64,000 nucleotides of DNA from Liolophura sinensis (lineage: Eukaryota; Mollusca; Polyplacophora; Chitonida; Chitonidae). Of this stretch, positions 1 through 12,800 are shown piece after piece. A program made the translations under genes and the position numbers. Location of the stretch: contig NC_088304.1 of the NCBI RefSeq assembly GCF_032854445.1, forward strand, positions 33,038,810 through 33,102,809, written 5' to 3'. Each line of letters starts with the position of its first letter. The stretch's first letter is position 1. The notes beneath the pieces are model-generated. The model made no database searches and had not been told where the DNA came from. It worked only from the letters and a program-made list of their open reading frames with translations.

Positions 1-554
1 CCAACCACTACGCTATGGAGATCCCCTACCCGGGATTGATCCCAAAGACCAGTTGTTCACAGTTAGTATAAGTCTGGTATGAAGTCTTCAGACAGTTTTA
101 AAGAAATGGGCCCCCATCTCCCAACAGTTTGCTGGTAAGATTGGCGTAAACTTACAATCCCCCATTGGGGTGACGCACAGGGACATTTTGTTTCTCCCCA
201 AAGCTAGAGTTTTACAAAAGGACTGCTTTCATTCTACATACGTATACGAATGGCTGACCATCTGCCAACTGCGACATCCCACTATAGAAAAGTCTTTGGC
301 ATTACACACAGGAGTTATCCTTACGCTCATTTCAGATATCATACCATTTACAAGACATTGCTCACCGTGCACTTATTTCACCAATCCACAAATTGTTCAG
401 TGACAAATCAGTAAAAGCTGGAAGACGAATGCACTGATGATCTCTGAATTTGGGACTACATAGACACATCAGTACTTTGGCATAAAACTTTGTCCATCAT
501 GCCCCAAACGGTCATAAAGGGCTACATGTACATGCAGTAAGATGATTTCTTTCA
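1..554. other. Window edge, no gene recognised; possible SINE-B tRNA head at 1-25
   Basis: The reverse complement of the first 25 bases resembles the A-box part of the SINE-B tRNA head (TAGCGTAGTGGTTGG), so an element may run off the left edge. Nothing else in the stretch is recognised; its short open frames have no family resemblance. Confidence 0.3.
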
Positions 555-771
555 TGTTTTACGTCGTACTTAAGAATATTTCACTTATACGACGGCGGCC
601 AGCATTATGGTGGGAGGAAACTGGACAGACCCCGGGGGAAACACGACCACTCACAGGTTGCCGGCAGACCGTCCCATGTACAGCCGGAGAGGAAGACAGC
701 GTGAGCTGAACTCACAGCGACCGCATTGGTGGGAGGATTCCCAGTCATTGCGCACAGCCACGAAGGCCCCG
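555..771 (-). mobile_element. SINE-A, near full length, diverged
   Basis: Body words ACGTCGTACTTAAGAATATT and CGACGGCGGCCAGCATTATG are followed by the tRNA-like head at the high-coordinate end (CACAGCGACCGCATTGGTG, then CACGAAGGCCCC). It shares its layout with the full-length copy at 59,744-60,012. Confidence 0.85.
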
Positions 772-775
772 ACAT

Positions 776-3700
776 GAGTAACATTTACAGTAACATTTTT
801 TAATTCCCGATGCATATGTACGATGTGCACGCACTATCTTATTCAATTTAGTTTGGCCTGTCCAAGTAAATGTATCGCCTGAAACAAAGGGGGGTCTACA
901 AAAACTTTTTCACACCACATTTCAAACATTTTGTACTATTTTTATTATTCATGTGACTATTTACAATGAATATAATACACCTGGTAGCCTATATCCCCAA
1001 ATATTCACATCCCCTCTTTAAATAGTGCTCTGATCCCACTTGAATTACACTTGGATGAAACAAATATATACAGTAAGTACATAAATTAACATTGGCATGA
1101 TGTAGACGGGTGGATAACAACTTATTACACCTTTCATACTGACATTACGGAGGTTCACCTGAACATTTTTATTACCACCTTACTAACAGACAGACAGCGC
1201 TCTGCAAAAAAGAGCTGGACATGCTCTCTCCTTCTGCAGAATCACATTCAAATACTTTTAGGGAAGGTTGTTTTGCGTGTCAGCTAAGTGGTCACTTCAG
1301 AACTGGCTGTCTAAAAGATAACTGTACATTTTCAAAGTTTGAGGCTAATATGTTAGATTTCTATTGAATTTCCTCCTTCCATACCTGTGGTAATTTTCCA
1401 GCACACATGACCAGCATTTTATAACCATGGCATGAAGAAGGACATCCTGTCATTTTATCCAAGCCCAACAAACCAACCATGAAAATCTGACAGGTCTAAT
1501 AACATATGTACAAACCAAATCACAACAAAGGAAAAGTGAGGAAATCGTGTGAGTAGCATATACATGTGTAATGTGATGAAGTTTTAATTTTGTCGTGTCT
1601 TTTTAGGGGTATTTGAGTGCAGTAGAGAGAGGGTAGTAGCCATACGCTAAGTATTTGCAAGTGATGTATTCTGAAACAATTGAATTTTGCAGTAAACTTT
1701 TTGACGGTTGTATTGCTCTACAATCATGATTATGACAACAGAGGCTTTAAACGAAAAATCAAAATTTTATCACCATGTTTGAGCTGAAATTTTCCAGCAC
1801 ATTTGCAAACTTTGATATTAAGCAAATTTTCATGTACAGTGTGATAAAAAATGATGGTAATGATTAACAAAAAACCCATGGTAATTAAATTGTGTTATTA
1901 TGGTAATTAAATTGAGTCATTATTCAAATTGTCACCAGATTTTTACATGTTTTCATTGAAACACTTCGGTGTACCCACTGAAGAAAACAAGGTACAGTTT
2001 CATGAGATATAGATATACATACATGTATGGAAGGCTATTCAGATGGGAGTTTCATTACCATAACATATGGCTTGATCATGTTACATTTAACATTAATTAA
2101 AGTTTCATTAGTTCAAATGCATCATTTCTGAAAAGAAAATGCTTTACAGTCCAACGTTCTGTGTCTATCTCAACTTTTCTCAGAATCCTTACCTACGAAA
2201 CATGGTAGTCCTACAGGTAAAAAGTCAGTGTGATCAGATGAGATAAAGGTAATGTCAGATTAATATACAGCGTGAAATACCAAATTTTCTATATACAAAC
2301 CTATCTAAAAATCCAATATTTCACCTTTATATAAATAAAATGTAAGTATAAGTTTCATGATGGAAGTTGATGGTTCTAGCGAAGACTAGAGGTCGTTTCC
2401 ACACAGCCATTCCTAATTTTAATACCCAATATCAAAGGCATGTTTTGGGTACTTGATGTTGAAATATTGATACATTAGTCTTTAGTAACGTAACATTTAT
2501 GGTGTGGTCAATGCTTTTTTTTTTCGAAGGCCCAAAAATAATGCCTGAAATCATATTTCAAGTTTTGATTCAAAGGGATACAGTACAGAATCCCTGATTA
2601 ATGTCTGCTGTAAGACTTCCCTGTGATGGTGTCTCTCCCTCACCAAATTTAGTATGAATTTTAGAAATGGCAGATTTAAGCTATAACCCAGGAAATCCCA
2701 TCTGCACTGTCAGCCAATTAGCGTTGATTCTGTATCCCATTACATGCAAGTCAGAAATGGCTTTGTGGCATCAGCCCTAGGTATCTTTTTACACACATGA
2801 CCACTGCTCACATCAGGCAACTCCTTCAACACTTTGATGAAGCCAGGAATTCAAATTGTTCTCTTTCTCTACATAGTTACTAAGAGCACAATGATGCATT
2901 GCTCTTCCAAAATAGATGGAAGTGAGCTCTTGAGTTTAGCCCACATGGTCTCTGGTCCAGTAAAAAAGTCTGCTCAATCTGGCTTTGGCCATCTTCACAA
3001 AACTGTGGACCATCACTTATTTTATATATTTTCTTTTTGATGTTAGAAAGCATTTTTTTTTTCAGACATTTCTAGAACTGATGGTGCCTAGATGTTAAGT
3101 CACAAAAAGGTGATATTTCCAAGGAAAGTTGTAGAAAGCAGATTTAGCAAATTTTTTCAGTCTTTTACTTTTGATTGTTGAGAATTGACCACAAGCATAT
3201 TTTCTCCGTCCTTACGAATGTAGGAAACCAGCGTGCCCGTAATAAACCACCAGCCTTTGGCAAGCTGTGCAGGTGAACTTGTCCATGTGTTTGACACATC
3301 AAGTGGTATGACATTCGGCCAACTTCATGCACCACTACACAAGAGCACTATTACCTTCTTCCTCCCAGGAGAAATGGAAGCAGTGGATCCTGAATGAGAA
3401 TTGTACTGTACCCACATCAACAGAATTGTGAGAATGTAGGCTGTGGTTTGTGAGAAGTGGGCTGTTTTTATGTGAGAGCTGATACTACTTCTCTGGCTTA
3501 AAATAAAAAACACAGCCCACCGCCCCCACCACAAAAAAGAAAGAAAAAAAAAATGCTGGAATTTAGGAGTTAAAGAAGAAACATTGCACTGGAATCCACG
3601 AACGAACTGACTGCTGTGGATCAAGTACTGCATGGTTTTCTGCTTAATGCAGGCAAACGTCAATTCCACATGCATGAACACCTTTGGCATTACCAGCTGA

Positions 3701-3869
3701 TCAGCCAACGGAGAGATAACTGTAACATCTGATCATCACAGCAGAACGAGAAATGACCTTCCAGCCACATGCTACAAAATGCACCATCATGTGCGTGAGT
3801 GTGTATCAGAAGAAATATCACAATGTCAAGGTCAGAATTCAGTTCTGTTGTTGTTGTTGGTATCCTCTG
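776..3869 (-). other. GOSR1: GOSR1 3' UTR and downstream DNA (extent uncertain)
   Basis: About 3.1 kb of AT-rich sequence follows the GOSR1 stop. No coding exon was recognised. Scanning in the gene sense, the first canonical AATAAA I see is at 1173-1168, with ATTAAA variants earlier (about 2417 and 1582), so the 3' end cannot be placed. A 127-codon minus-strand open stretch at 3325-3708 has T-rich, low-complexity composition and is taken as UTR. Confidence 0.4.
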
Positions 3870-6800
3870 TCAATGGAATGCATACAACAGCAGCAGGATA
3901 ATACAGCTGGCTATCACACCGCCTAAGATGATGGAGTCTCGCCGTTTTCGAATGTTGATCCTCTGCATCAGACTGTTAATCACCGGAAACCTATCTGTAT
4001 CGGGGGTTAAGGAGGACAGACTGACTGCATAGCTACCTGATTCTTTTTTGGTTATATGTATATGTATGCTTGGGGTTTTATGTTGTACTTGACAATTATT
4101 TCAGTTATATGGTTTATTAGGTGACTGTACATATACTGTGTATTCTTGTGGCAGGGTGAGTCCATGATGCCAAAGTACTGTATCCACTGAAGTATCATGC
4201 CGAAGACACCAGACATGACACCCCACTCAGTCACATTACACGGAGGCAGCAACAAGTACGATTTTGTCTTTGGTATAACCTGATGAAGTTAATGGCTATA
4301 TTTATTTATTTATTTGATTGGTGTTTTACGCCATAATCAAGAATATTTCACTTATACGACGACGGCCAGCATTATGCTTAGTCCCCTAAATCTAACCGTC
4401 TCGCAGAACACACTGAACAGGCTTGCAGCCTGCGAAAAGGTTATGGAATATGTGACTGATAATTGGCTTGTCTACATGTCTCCACTCATGCACAGCACTA
4501 ATAAAACCAAGTACTAAGACTACCAATTTTAACCAAGTTTGACTTATCACTCGATTTGGAATTAGACCCAGCTCTCATGCTAGGTATGGTGAAAGAGTTC
4601 ATAAGTAAACATTGAATGAAACTTTGTTACAAAAAGGATACTTGAGATGGCGTTCACTTTTTGAGATATCGTCCCTAAAAATCCCTTCTGGGCCTGTAGG
4701 TTTTCCTTAGTTGCCATGGCAATGCTGGAAATAAACCATGGACAAACCATAATCATGATCACTCTTCATGTGCAAACATAGCTACTATTTCCAATGAAGT
4801 TTAACATTTTTCAAATGGCATGTCTAGCTTTATTCTTTATTAGGGTAAGTTAATTGTTGGCATCGAAAGTATCATTTTAAGGTCATCGTGTGCTTTGGAA
4901 TATTTTTACAAACCTAAAGTCAATAACAGTATTCAATTTTTTATGAAACAAAATAAAATCAAATATTTATAAAAGTACATGTATGTCAGTAACTGAAATG
5001 TTAAGATTTCATCTTTCAGGTTTTACTTTTTCACATTTCAAGCTGAATAGACTTAAACAGTCATTATAAAAAGATCTGAATTACTTGGTTATTCATTCTG
5101 ACTGTGGGCATATGTTCACCATGAAATATACGTACCTAATCTGTTCATCCACTAATCTTTCTGAGCTGAAAAAGGCCAAGAGATAAAGCATTCATAATAA
5201 ACACACATTGCATTCTTCACTGCCTTTGCCAAAATTTCATATGGCAAAAATGTCTCATTGCAAGGTATGACAACTGATAGCCAGCTTTAAGGAATACATG
5301 CCTCTCATGTTTTTACATTGTACATTGTGCCTGAATTGCTAACTCCGCCAAGTCATAAAGCTATCTTCTTGCAGTGGGACAACATGTATAATGCTGCCTA
5401 AAGGGGATGTTAAGACTGAAATAGACAAGACATAACATTCCAGACTGCAAAAGGTACCAGGATGAGCAGGGCTTAATACATCATTAGCATTTGGCTCCTA
5501 CTGTGCAAGACTGCCAAGTTGAAAAATGACTCAAAAGTCAGCTGATGATACAAATGTCCCAAGAATATTTTTTATTTCGGGTGAGGTGGATTGGGTGAGG
5601 GTGGGGTGGGGGATGGGGGGTTCTGGGGGGTTGTGGGGGGTGGAAATGTATCCATTCAGATATTTTAGACGTAATGATATTTTGTTGATGTTGGAAAGCC
5701 AGGGCACCAGTTACTTACTTCCTAATATGTTCATGTTCTTTGAGATACAACTCTGTGCGTCTGTTGAGTCCAGAGGAGTTCTTGTATGCACTGAGAAAGA
5801 CAAAAGCATTAAATCCATTTTTTCATAGTTCTGAGAAATGCTTTACAAAGAGTCACACATCAAAAAAAAAATTCAGTACGTCAGGTAAATATCAATGTTC
5901 TGCTTGGGAATGAAAACATCAAGGGAGACAACTATTGCAAATGTCAATAGCATGCAGTTAACTCCCCTGACTAACAACTTGAAAACAGAAAGTTCACCTT
6001 TCAGCCCAAGGTCAACAACACTGAGCACTCCACAGGGCATTTCAACAAAGTTAAAATAATGTTTTTTCATCATACTCTTCAAAAAAATAAATACCAAGAA
6101 GAAAACAGCATCTATCCTGAACCATACACTATTCTGGTGTTATTTAAGAACACCCACCTTCTGGCACTTGCTGTTTGACTTTTGTCAACAAACTTTACTC
6201 GTGCGCACAATATTGTAACCTTAGAGATAATACCAAATACTCTGCTTCAAGGCAACAAACAATGCTTAGCTGATGTTCATAATTTAAGTACAATTTATTC
6301 TGTGCAGATCTGTTGTATCATATTGCCCAGAACACTTTATTGTTCATTTTAATACAAGTGCCCAGTCTGCAGATAAAAATATTTGCAATCTTGAATAGTC
6401 TACAGAAAAGACACTGAGCAGGGTTGCCACTGACAATTCAAAACAAAAATTCTTGACTTCTCATGACTAAATAAATCAGATCAAAATTCAAGATTTATTC
6501 CATATTGTACAGATTGTACATACACTGATTACTATTATAGTTTCAACTATATAATTCTTTTACGAGTAGAAAAGTAGTGGCAAGGCAAAAAATGACCTTC
6601 AAAGAGTTAGAATGACATGTGCCTATATCTTTAGCAAATCCTAAAACATTTAACCTTGTTGCTTAATAAATAGCACTTGACATTAAGAGACAAAAATTCA
6701 TGAATTTCCCTCAAATTTTCAAACCCCATGAAAGGGAAATTTATTTGCGATTGTTCGGGTTTTTTCATGACTGTGGCAAGCCTGCGCCAAATTTCAGGCA

Positions 6801-9800
6801 AGCAGCAGAAAGTAAAAACCAAAAATACACAAAATTCTACAGCCGTTCTGGTGGTCATGGACCTACTTGATGTCTCTCCTTACAGATCCCAGTAAGTCCT
6901 CTCTCTCTTGGAGTGCAGCGATATTCGCCTTCGTCTTCTGGAACTCATGTGAGTAGTCCTGCAAGATGTCCCTGTGTCGCTGTAGCGTATGCAGTAAGGC
7001 AGCATTTGGTGCTGTCAGACTGATGCTCTGCGAGTATTCAGCCATCTTGTCATTTGTCTCTGTCAGCTGAAATAAACACAGTATCTTCCTCAAGTGTGTT
7101 ACATAGACTTGAGAATACACAAATTATTATATGCATGTATACTGTAAATATTCTGCCACAAAAATGTGCATTTTTAGACCAAAATACATGTATATGTCAT
7201 AAAACACTGGTCCTGAAACTTACATTTTGTCAGTAAAATATCATCCTACTTCAAAAACAAACCTGAAGAAAAAAAACTATCTAACATTAATAGAGCCTGC
7301 AGAACCAGTCAAAATGTGCACATATATACAGACTGAACATACATCATGGCCATTACAACTCAATACTCAATTATAATGGTTCATATGTCACTGAGCAATG
7401 GGCTTCATCACTGAGTTATCTCCCCTTAGACAACACCCTGATAGCCTTACGCCCATTTTTGTCACGCACCATAACTGAGTATTATTTCACATTGGCTTAA
7501 CACTGTTCATTATATCAACTGACAAAAAAAGATACAGCATAAAATCCAGGTCTCGCTGACATCTATGGGTGATGGTCAGGAGGTTTGTCATGTACAATAT
7601 ATATGTCCAGGGTGGTGGTGTTTTCCAGGTAGTCCAGTTCCCCCACCGCCCCCGCTATAAACCTGAATGTACCCTTATTCTTCAACCTTTTTGCATATGA
7701 AAGAGCAATTTTCAGAGAAATTTATTCACATCTTTAATTTGATTTTGGAAACAAAGCTACATTGATTGGATTGGTCAATTTCAGAGCTTCACAACAAGTA
7801 TAACTTCATCAGTCAACTCAAAATAATGCCTTCAGAATATGCTTGAATAAACACCTTGCAAACAAGGTGTACAAATGTTGATAGTTTGTGAGTAGATGTG
7901 AAATCTTACCCGTGCCAGAAGCTGCTCTATCTCCATGCCCATGGTGTCAAACATGTGCTCGCTACTGGACTTGTTCAGGAGAGGGGAACTGTCACTGTCA
8001 ACACAACAAAGTCACACGGGGATGACAGATTTATTTATTTATTACTATACGATAACGACCAACATAATGGTGGCAAAAACCCTGGGGAATCCCATGACCA
8101 TCCACAGGTTACTGACCAGTAGACCTCCACATGTACAGCAGAAGAAGCCAGCATGAATCCCTCGGTAAAGCCTCCTAGATACGCATAATCCCAGGCCCCA
8201 GTTTTATGAAGCTCACTTAGCTAAGCAAGTCTTTAATTATAACAACAGTATATACTGTGTATGCATATTGCAGACAGGTCTGTTTCGTTCTAACTTCAAT
8301 GAAAACAGATGACCCGAGCAATTTTTTGGGAGAATAAAGCAGAGGCTGGCCTCCTACTGAGGAGGACCTGCTAAACTTTTATCACAGGACTGATGGAGCT
8401 TGGAAAAGATATGTCCTGGCAAGCAACATGTATCCAGAGAGCTACCTATTAATCCAGAGGCCATTAGACAATATTTCACAAAAATAAATTTGCTGGATTC
8501 AATTTCTGTCCTTACAATTCACTTACACCATGTATAGTACAATGTATATCATACATTATGTCAACAACTCAAGACTTTTACAAGGGTATCCATTCATTTT
8601 TCTTTATTTTTGTCATTTTCATGGTGATAACTGTACCCAGATTGCCCTGTGTTATTATTCAGATTGCGTGCAGTGCCACCACCAAGGGGAGATAACTTTA
8701 ACTTGAGGTGAGAGCAGGAGAGAGAGAGAGAAAACAACCCACCTATCTTTCCCTTTCTCCTTGGCTGAGCTGATTATGAAGCAGAAGTGAAAGCGATTAT
8801 TAGTTAAATCTCCATCCCAATGTTTTAACATGTTAGTGTTAGCACATATCACCACTGCCTCAGTTATAACAAAGGGTCTTTCCCTGGTAAAGAGTTACTG
8901 TAAGTAGACAGATGCAGGTTTAATGCCATATGTAACAGTGGTAAGAGACCAGGTTAGCATCAGGGGTGTACAGTTTTCATACAGCCTTTTTAGATCAATT
9001 CCACACAAAACAAACCAATTCTTTGAGTGTACTAAAGATTTGTTATTATCAGTACTTGTTGAGCGTGCAAACTACATGTAGTAATGCCGAATCCCTATGT
9101 ATAGATGAATGGGATTCATGGCCAACATCAAGGCCTACTTTCCTCTTAAGTACTAAATCGTCCGATATCACTGGAATGACTGTTCAGCATTACTCGAACA
9201 AAAAGCCAACAAATGTTTTCTTTTGTGCAAAATAAGATTTTGCTGCAAAATTCCTGCCTCTTCAGTACAGGTCAACAGAGTATTAAATCTGGTTAATTAC
9301 ATGTATTTCCTACATGCCCATGTTACCTGTACACCTTCCATTAAAAGGAATAACATGCCGTTGCACATTAGGAGGTAGTGAAAAAATACATCACTACTGC
9401 AGTACAGTATCGACCCTATTCACATGTGCCATGCATAATAAAATGGACTGACCTTGGGTATGATTACAACATTACAACTGGATGTAAGTATGTAGGGTTA
9501 TGGAAACAAGGGTCATAACATTTTAGCCTGCCTTTTCCTGTCTTGGGCAGCGATGACAACATATTGACTATAAATATCACAATTTTTAAAAGCATAAAGA
9601 GGACGCCATAGATGATCTAAATTGAAATACACATGTATTTAAATTGCATTTAATTTAGCAATATTGCCCACAAATGGCTTCTACACAGAGACCATGCAGA
9701 TCAATGAAGTCACGTACTTTCACTTTCACACACACACACCTTCCACTGTAACACACGCCTACAATAAGTACACATGTACTGACTCACCTTGTGAACTCCC

Positions 9801-12800
9801 GCTGTGTGTAGCTTGTGCCAAGCTTACTGAACGATACCAGTTTAAGATCCAGCTCATTTTCAAGTTGTCGGGCTTGCTTACGTAAATCTGGAAACAATTT
9901 GAATTTCAGAAATTAGGTACACAGGTATGATGATATAACCTCTGATCACTTCGAAGTTAACTTTTTCATTATCAATATTTTCATTTGAAAATCAAAAGTA
10001 TTATAAAGAGTCACATGAAATCATAATTTACTCAGGAGGGCAGTATTTCACTTTTCGTGCTCCTTTCTGACATGGTTTCTGACATTCTGACAATTTGTTG
10101 TTTGTTAACTTTCAGTGTGCTCTTCATAGGGCAAAATTTTTCAGTTTATCTTCCACATGACACTAGAATCAGAACCCTATATCATTGTCCTGTAACAGCT
10201 ACTAAGTGCATGAACTTTTACGGTTTTATATGTATTTTAAATATATAATAAATTAATTACAAAAAAAAATTAAAAAATAAAATAATTCAATTAACATGTG
10301 ACAGAAAGGTAAATTTATTACACCATAACAATCTTGTAAATAAGTATATAAATACTGCATGTGTCCTAAAAATTGCTCCACGGCTAATTTTACTCATTTT
10401 GCCCTTCCGAGAGTACTACCGAGCGTGGGAAGGTGGGATGACATCCTAAGGGGAAAAGGTAACCTTCAGCAGAAGTAATATTTTATGACTTTTTGGAGCA
10501 CAAGTTTAAGGACAAAAGACAGTCACATAAGTTATTCTATACATCTGTATTTATCTCTTTCCCCTCACTCATTTGTGATCTGGACTATTCAGACTGAAAT
10601 AAAGAATTATTATCACTGTAATTCTTCAACCTTTTCACATGTTTGTAAGATGTTTATTCACTCATAAACGGTTTCTGGGAGAGAAAATACATGTGGTAAA
10701 AATTCATTCTACAGTACATGAATGATTATCATGTTTGTTATTAATCCTGCTTGGTTCTGTTAATTATATTCATTGGTATTTTATTGCTCCTCACATTGTC
10801 GTCTTAACCCACATATCATCCTGTAAGGCAGACAGACAGACAAACAGAGCCGGCATGGCCAGTGATTGTTTCACGCGACTGATTGTGTACTGCCTACTCT
10901 CCCCTGCAGAGTGCTTTTACACCAGATTATCTCCTTTAGAACTGTTTGTGTTTCATGTATTTATCCACTGTTAATCTAACAAATCTACTCGATTAGATCA
11001 AAGATTTATAACCCCTAATTTACACTTTGGATTACACATACTTTCTCACATGTACATTTAATCCATGATCCAGAGTGGGAGATGAAGGACTTCCCAACAT
11101 TGTCATTTGTAAATCTTTCGTTGATACCATACATGTAGCTAATTCATGGGTAGGCCTACTAGATCAAGCACCTGCTCTCTTTAGCTTAGAAGCTGTGAAA
11201 CAGCATGTTCTTGTCCGCAAAACAGTTTGATACAGAACAATGAAATTCCTTCATTAAATTAATACACAAAATACATGTAAATGTTTCAATGTTCATTATG
11301 TACTCCTATGCTGGACTTGAACTCCCAGTCACAGCACTGGTGTAGGCCTCCAAAGTTATTGTGTTTCTCTATTCCAGCCTGCCAAGTGCAAAGTGCCCCA
11401 AAAGGGCAATGTCTACGAACTTGAATAACATAATCCACTGCCTATATCAAATGCAGGATTATGGATAAAAATCTACTGGACTAACATCTATATACGATTT
11501 TGTGCTATCCTGATTTGCCAAAGCCATCAAGATTGTCACGGGAAAGGACAGTATTATCTCTTTCCTGGTTTCAGGACATTTTAACAGGCCTAAATTTGTT
11601 GTACGATGCTTATCTGTGTGCCATAAAAGCGGCAAAAATATTTCAGACTACGTGTAACCAGACGGAATTATGTTAAATCAGATATCATGGTATCATGGTG
11701 CTGTCCTGTGTAACAGCTACTATGGCATTGTCACAATTGTATACAAGTATTAATATGAACAAGAAATAAAGGCTAAATTTATTACATGTCAAATAAACAT
11801 TTCAGGGACAAGTCAGAATATAAAGATCTATCTCTGTAAATGATGCTGTTCATAGCCTTGACATTATTCCTTAAAAGAAAGGGGTTACAATGTATTCTTT
11901 GATCAATTTAATGTTATTCTTCCAGACTGATTGGTTGCATTCGTTTGATATATTTGTTTCTCGTTGTCCTAATGATCATGATGCTTAACAGTCAGTTGAT
12001 CCAGATAGTATTTGTTTGGCCAGACAGATGCGTACACAGACAGACTGACAAAGCAAGGGGGAACACCAGGGTATGTGTAGACTCTCACATGCTGAACCGT
12101 CTGCCGTCAACACTCTCACTTCAGCAGTGTGCTTATATATCCCCAGATAATCTCCTTGGGAACTCTGTTTGTCTTATTTATCCATTAATCAGGTTAATCT
12201 GACAAATCTACTCACTTAGATCAAAGACTTATTCACTCTAATTTAAACTAAGAATCTTTATTTCTATTGACATTTAATTTAAGTTTCATTCTAGGTACAA
12301 AAAAATGTGTCTTATCAAAATATTAAGCTGTAAATCCCTGGCTGTGTATATATGTACATGTATATTCAGACTTCTAATTCAGTTGTATTACATGTAGATC
12401 AAGCACATGTGCTCTTCAGTCTAAAAAAATTAAGGCAAAACAGCATGTTCCTGAAAAGAATTTGACAAATAAGACATCAAAAATCTTCCAGAGGACAATA
12501 CTACACAGATAACAAGGGTCTAAAATGTCAAAAATATTCATCTCCAAAATAATGAATTACAAGAATGTTTGAAATTTTCTGTGACATGACATGTACAATA
12601 AAAATCTAATTTTTCTTTATCATAATATTTAATTATACAGTTGCCACAGACACTACATGATAAACACTCATGACTTTTCATGACCAAATCTGTAGACAAC
12701 TATTACACCATTAACCTATGTAAATCAGATGTTTTGCTGGAGGAAATTTAATACTTTTGCCAAAATTTCAAACATTCATGACTTTTTATGACAATTCATG

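Noticed and set aside
3325-3708. 127-codon minus-strand frame downstream of GOSR1
   Set aside because: It crosses homopolymer runs, has no recognisable domain and lies in the probable 3' UTR.
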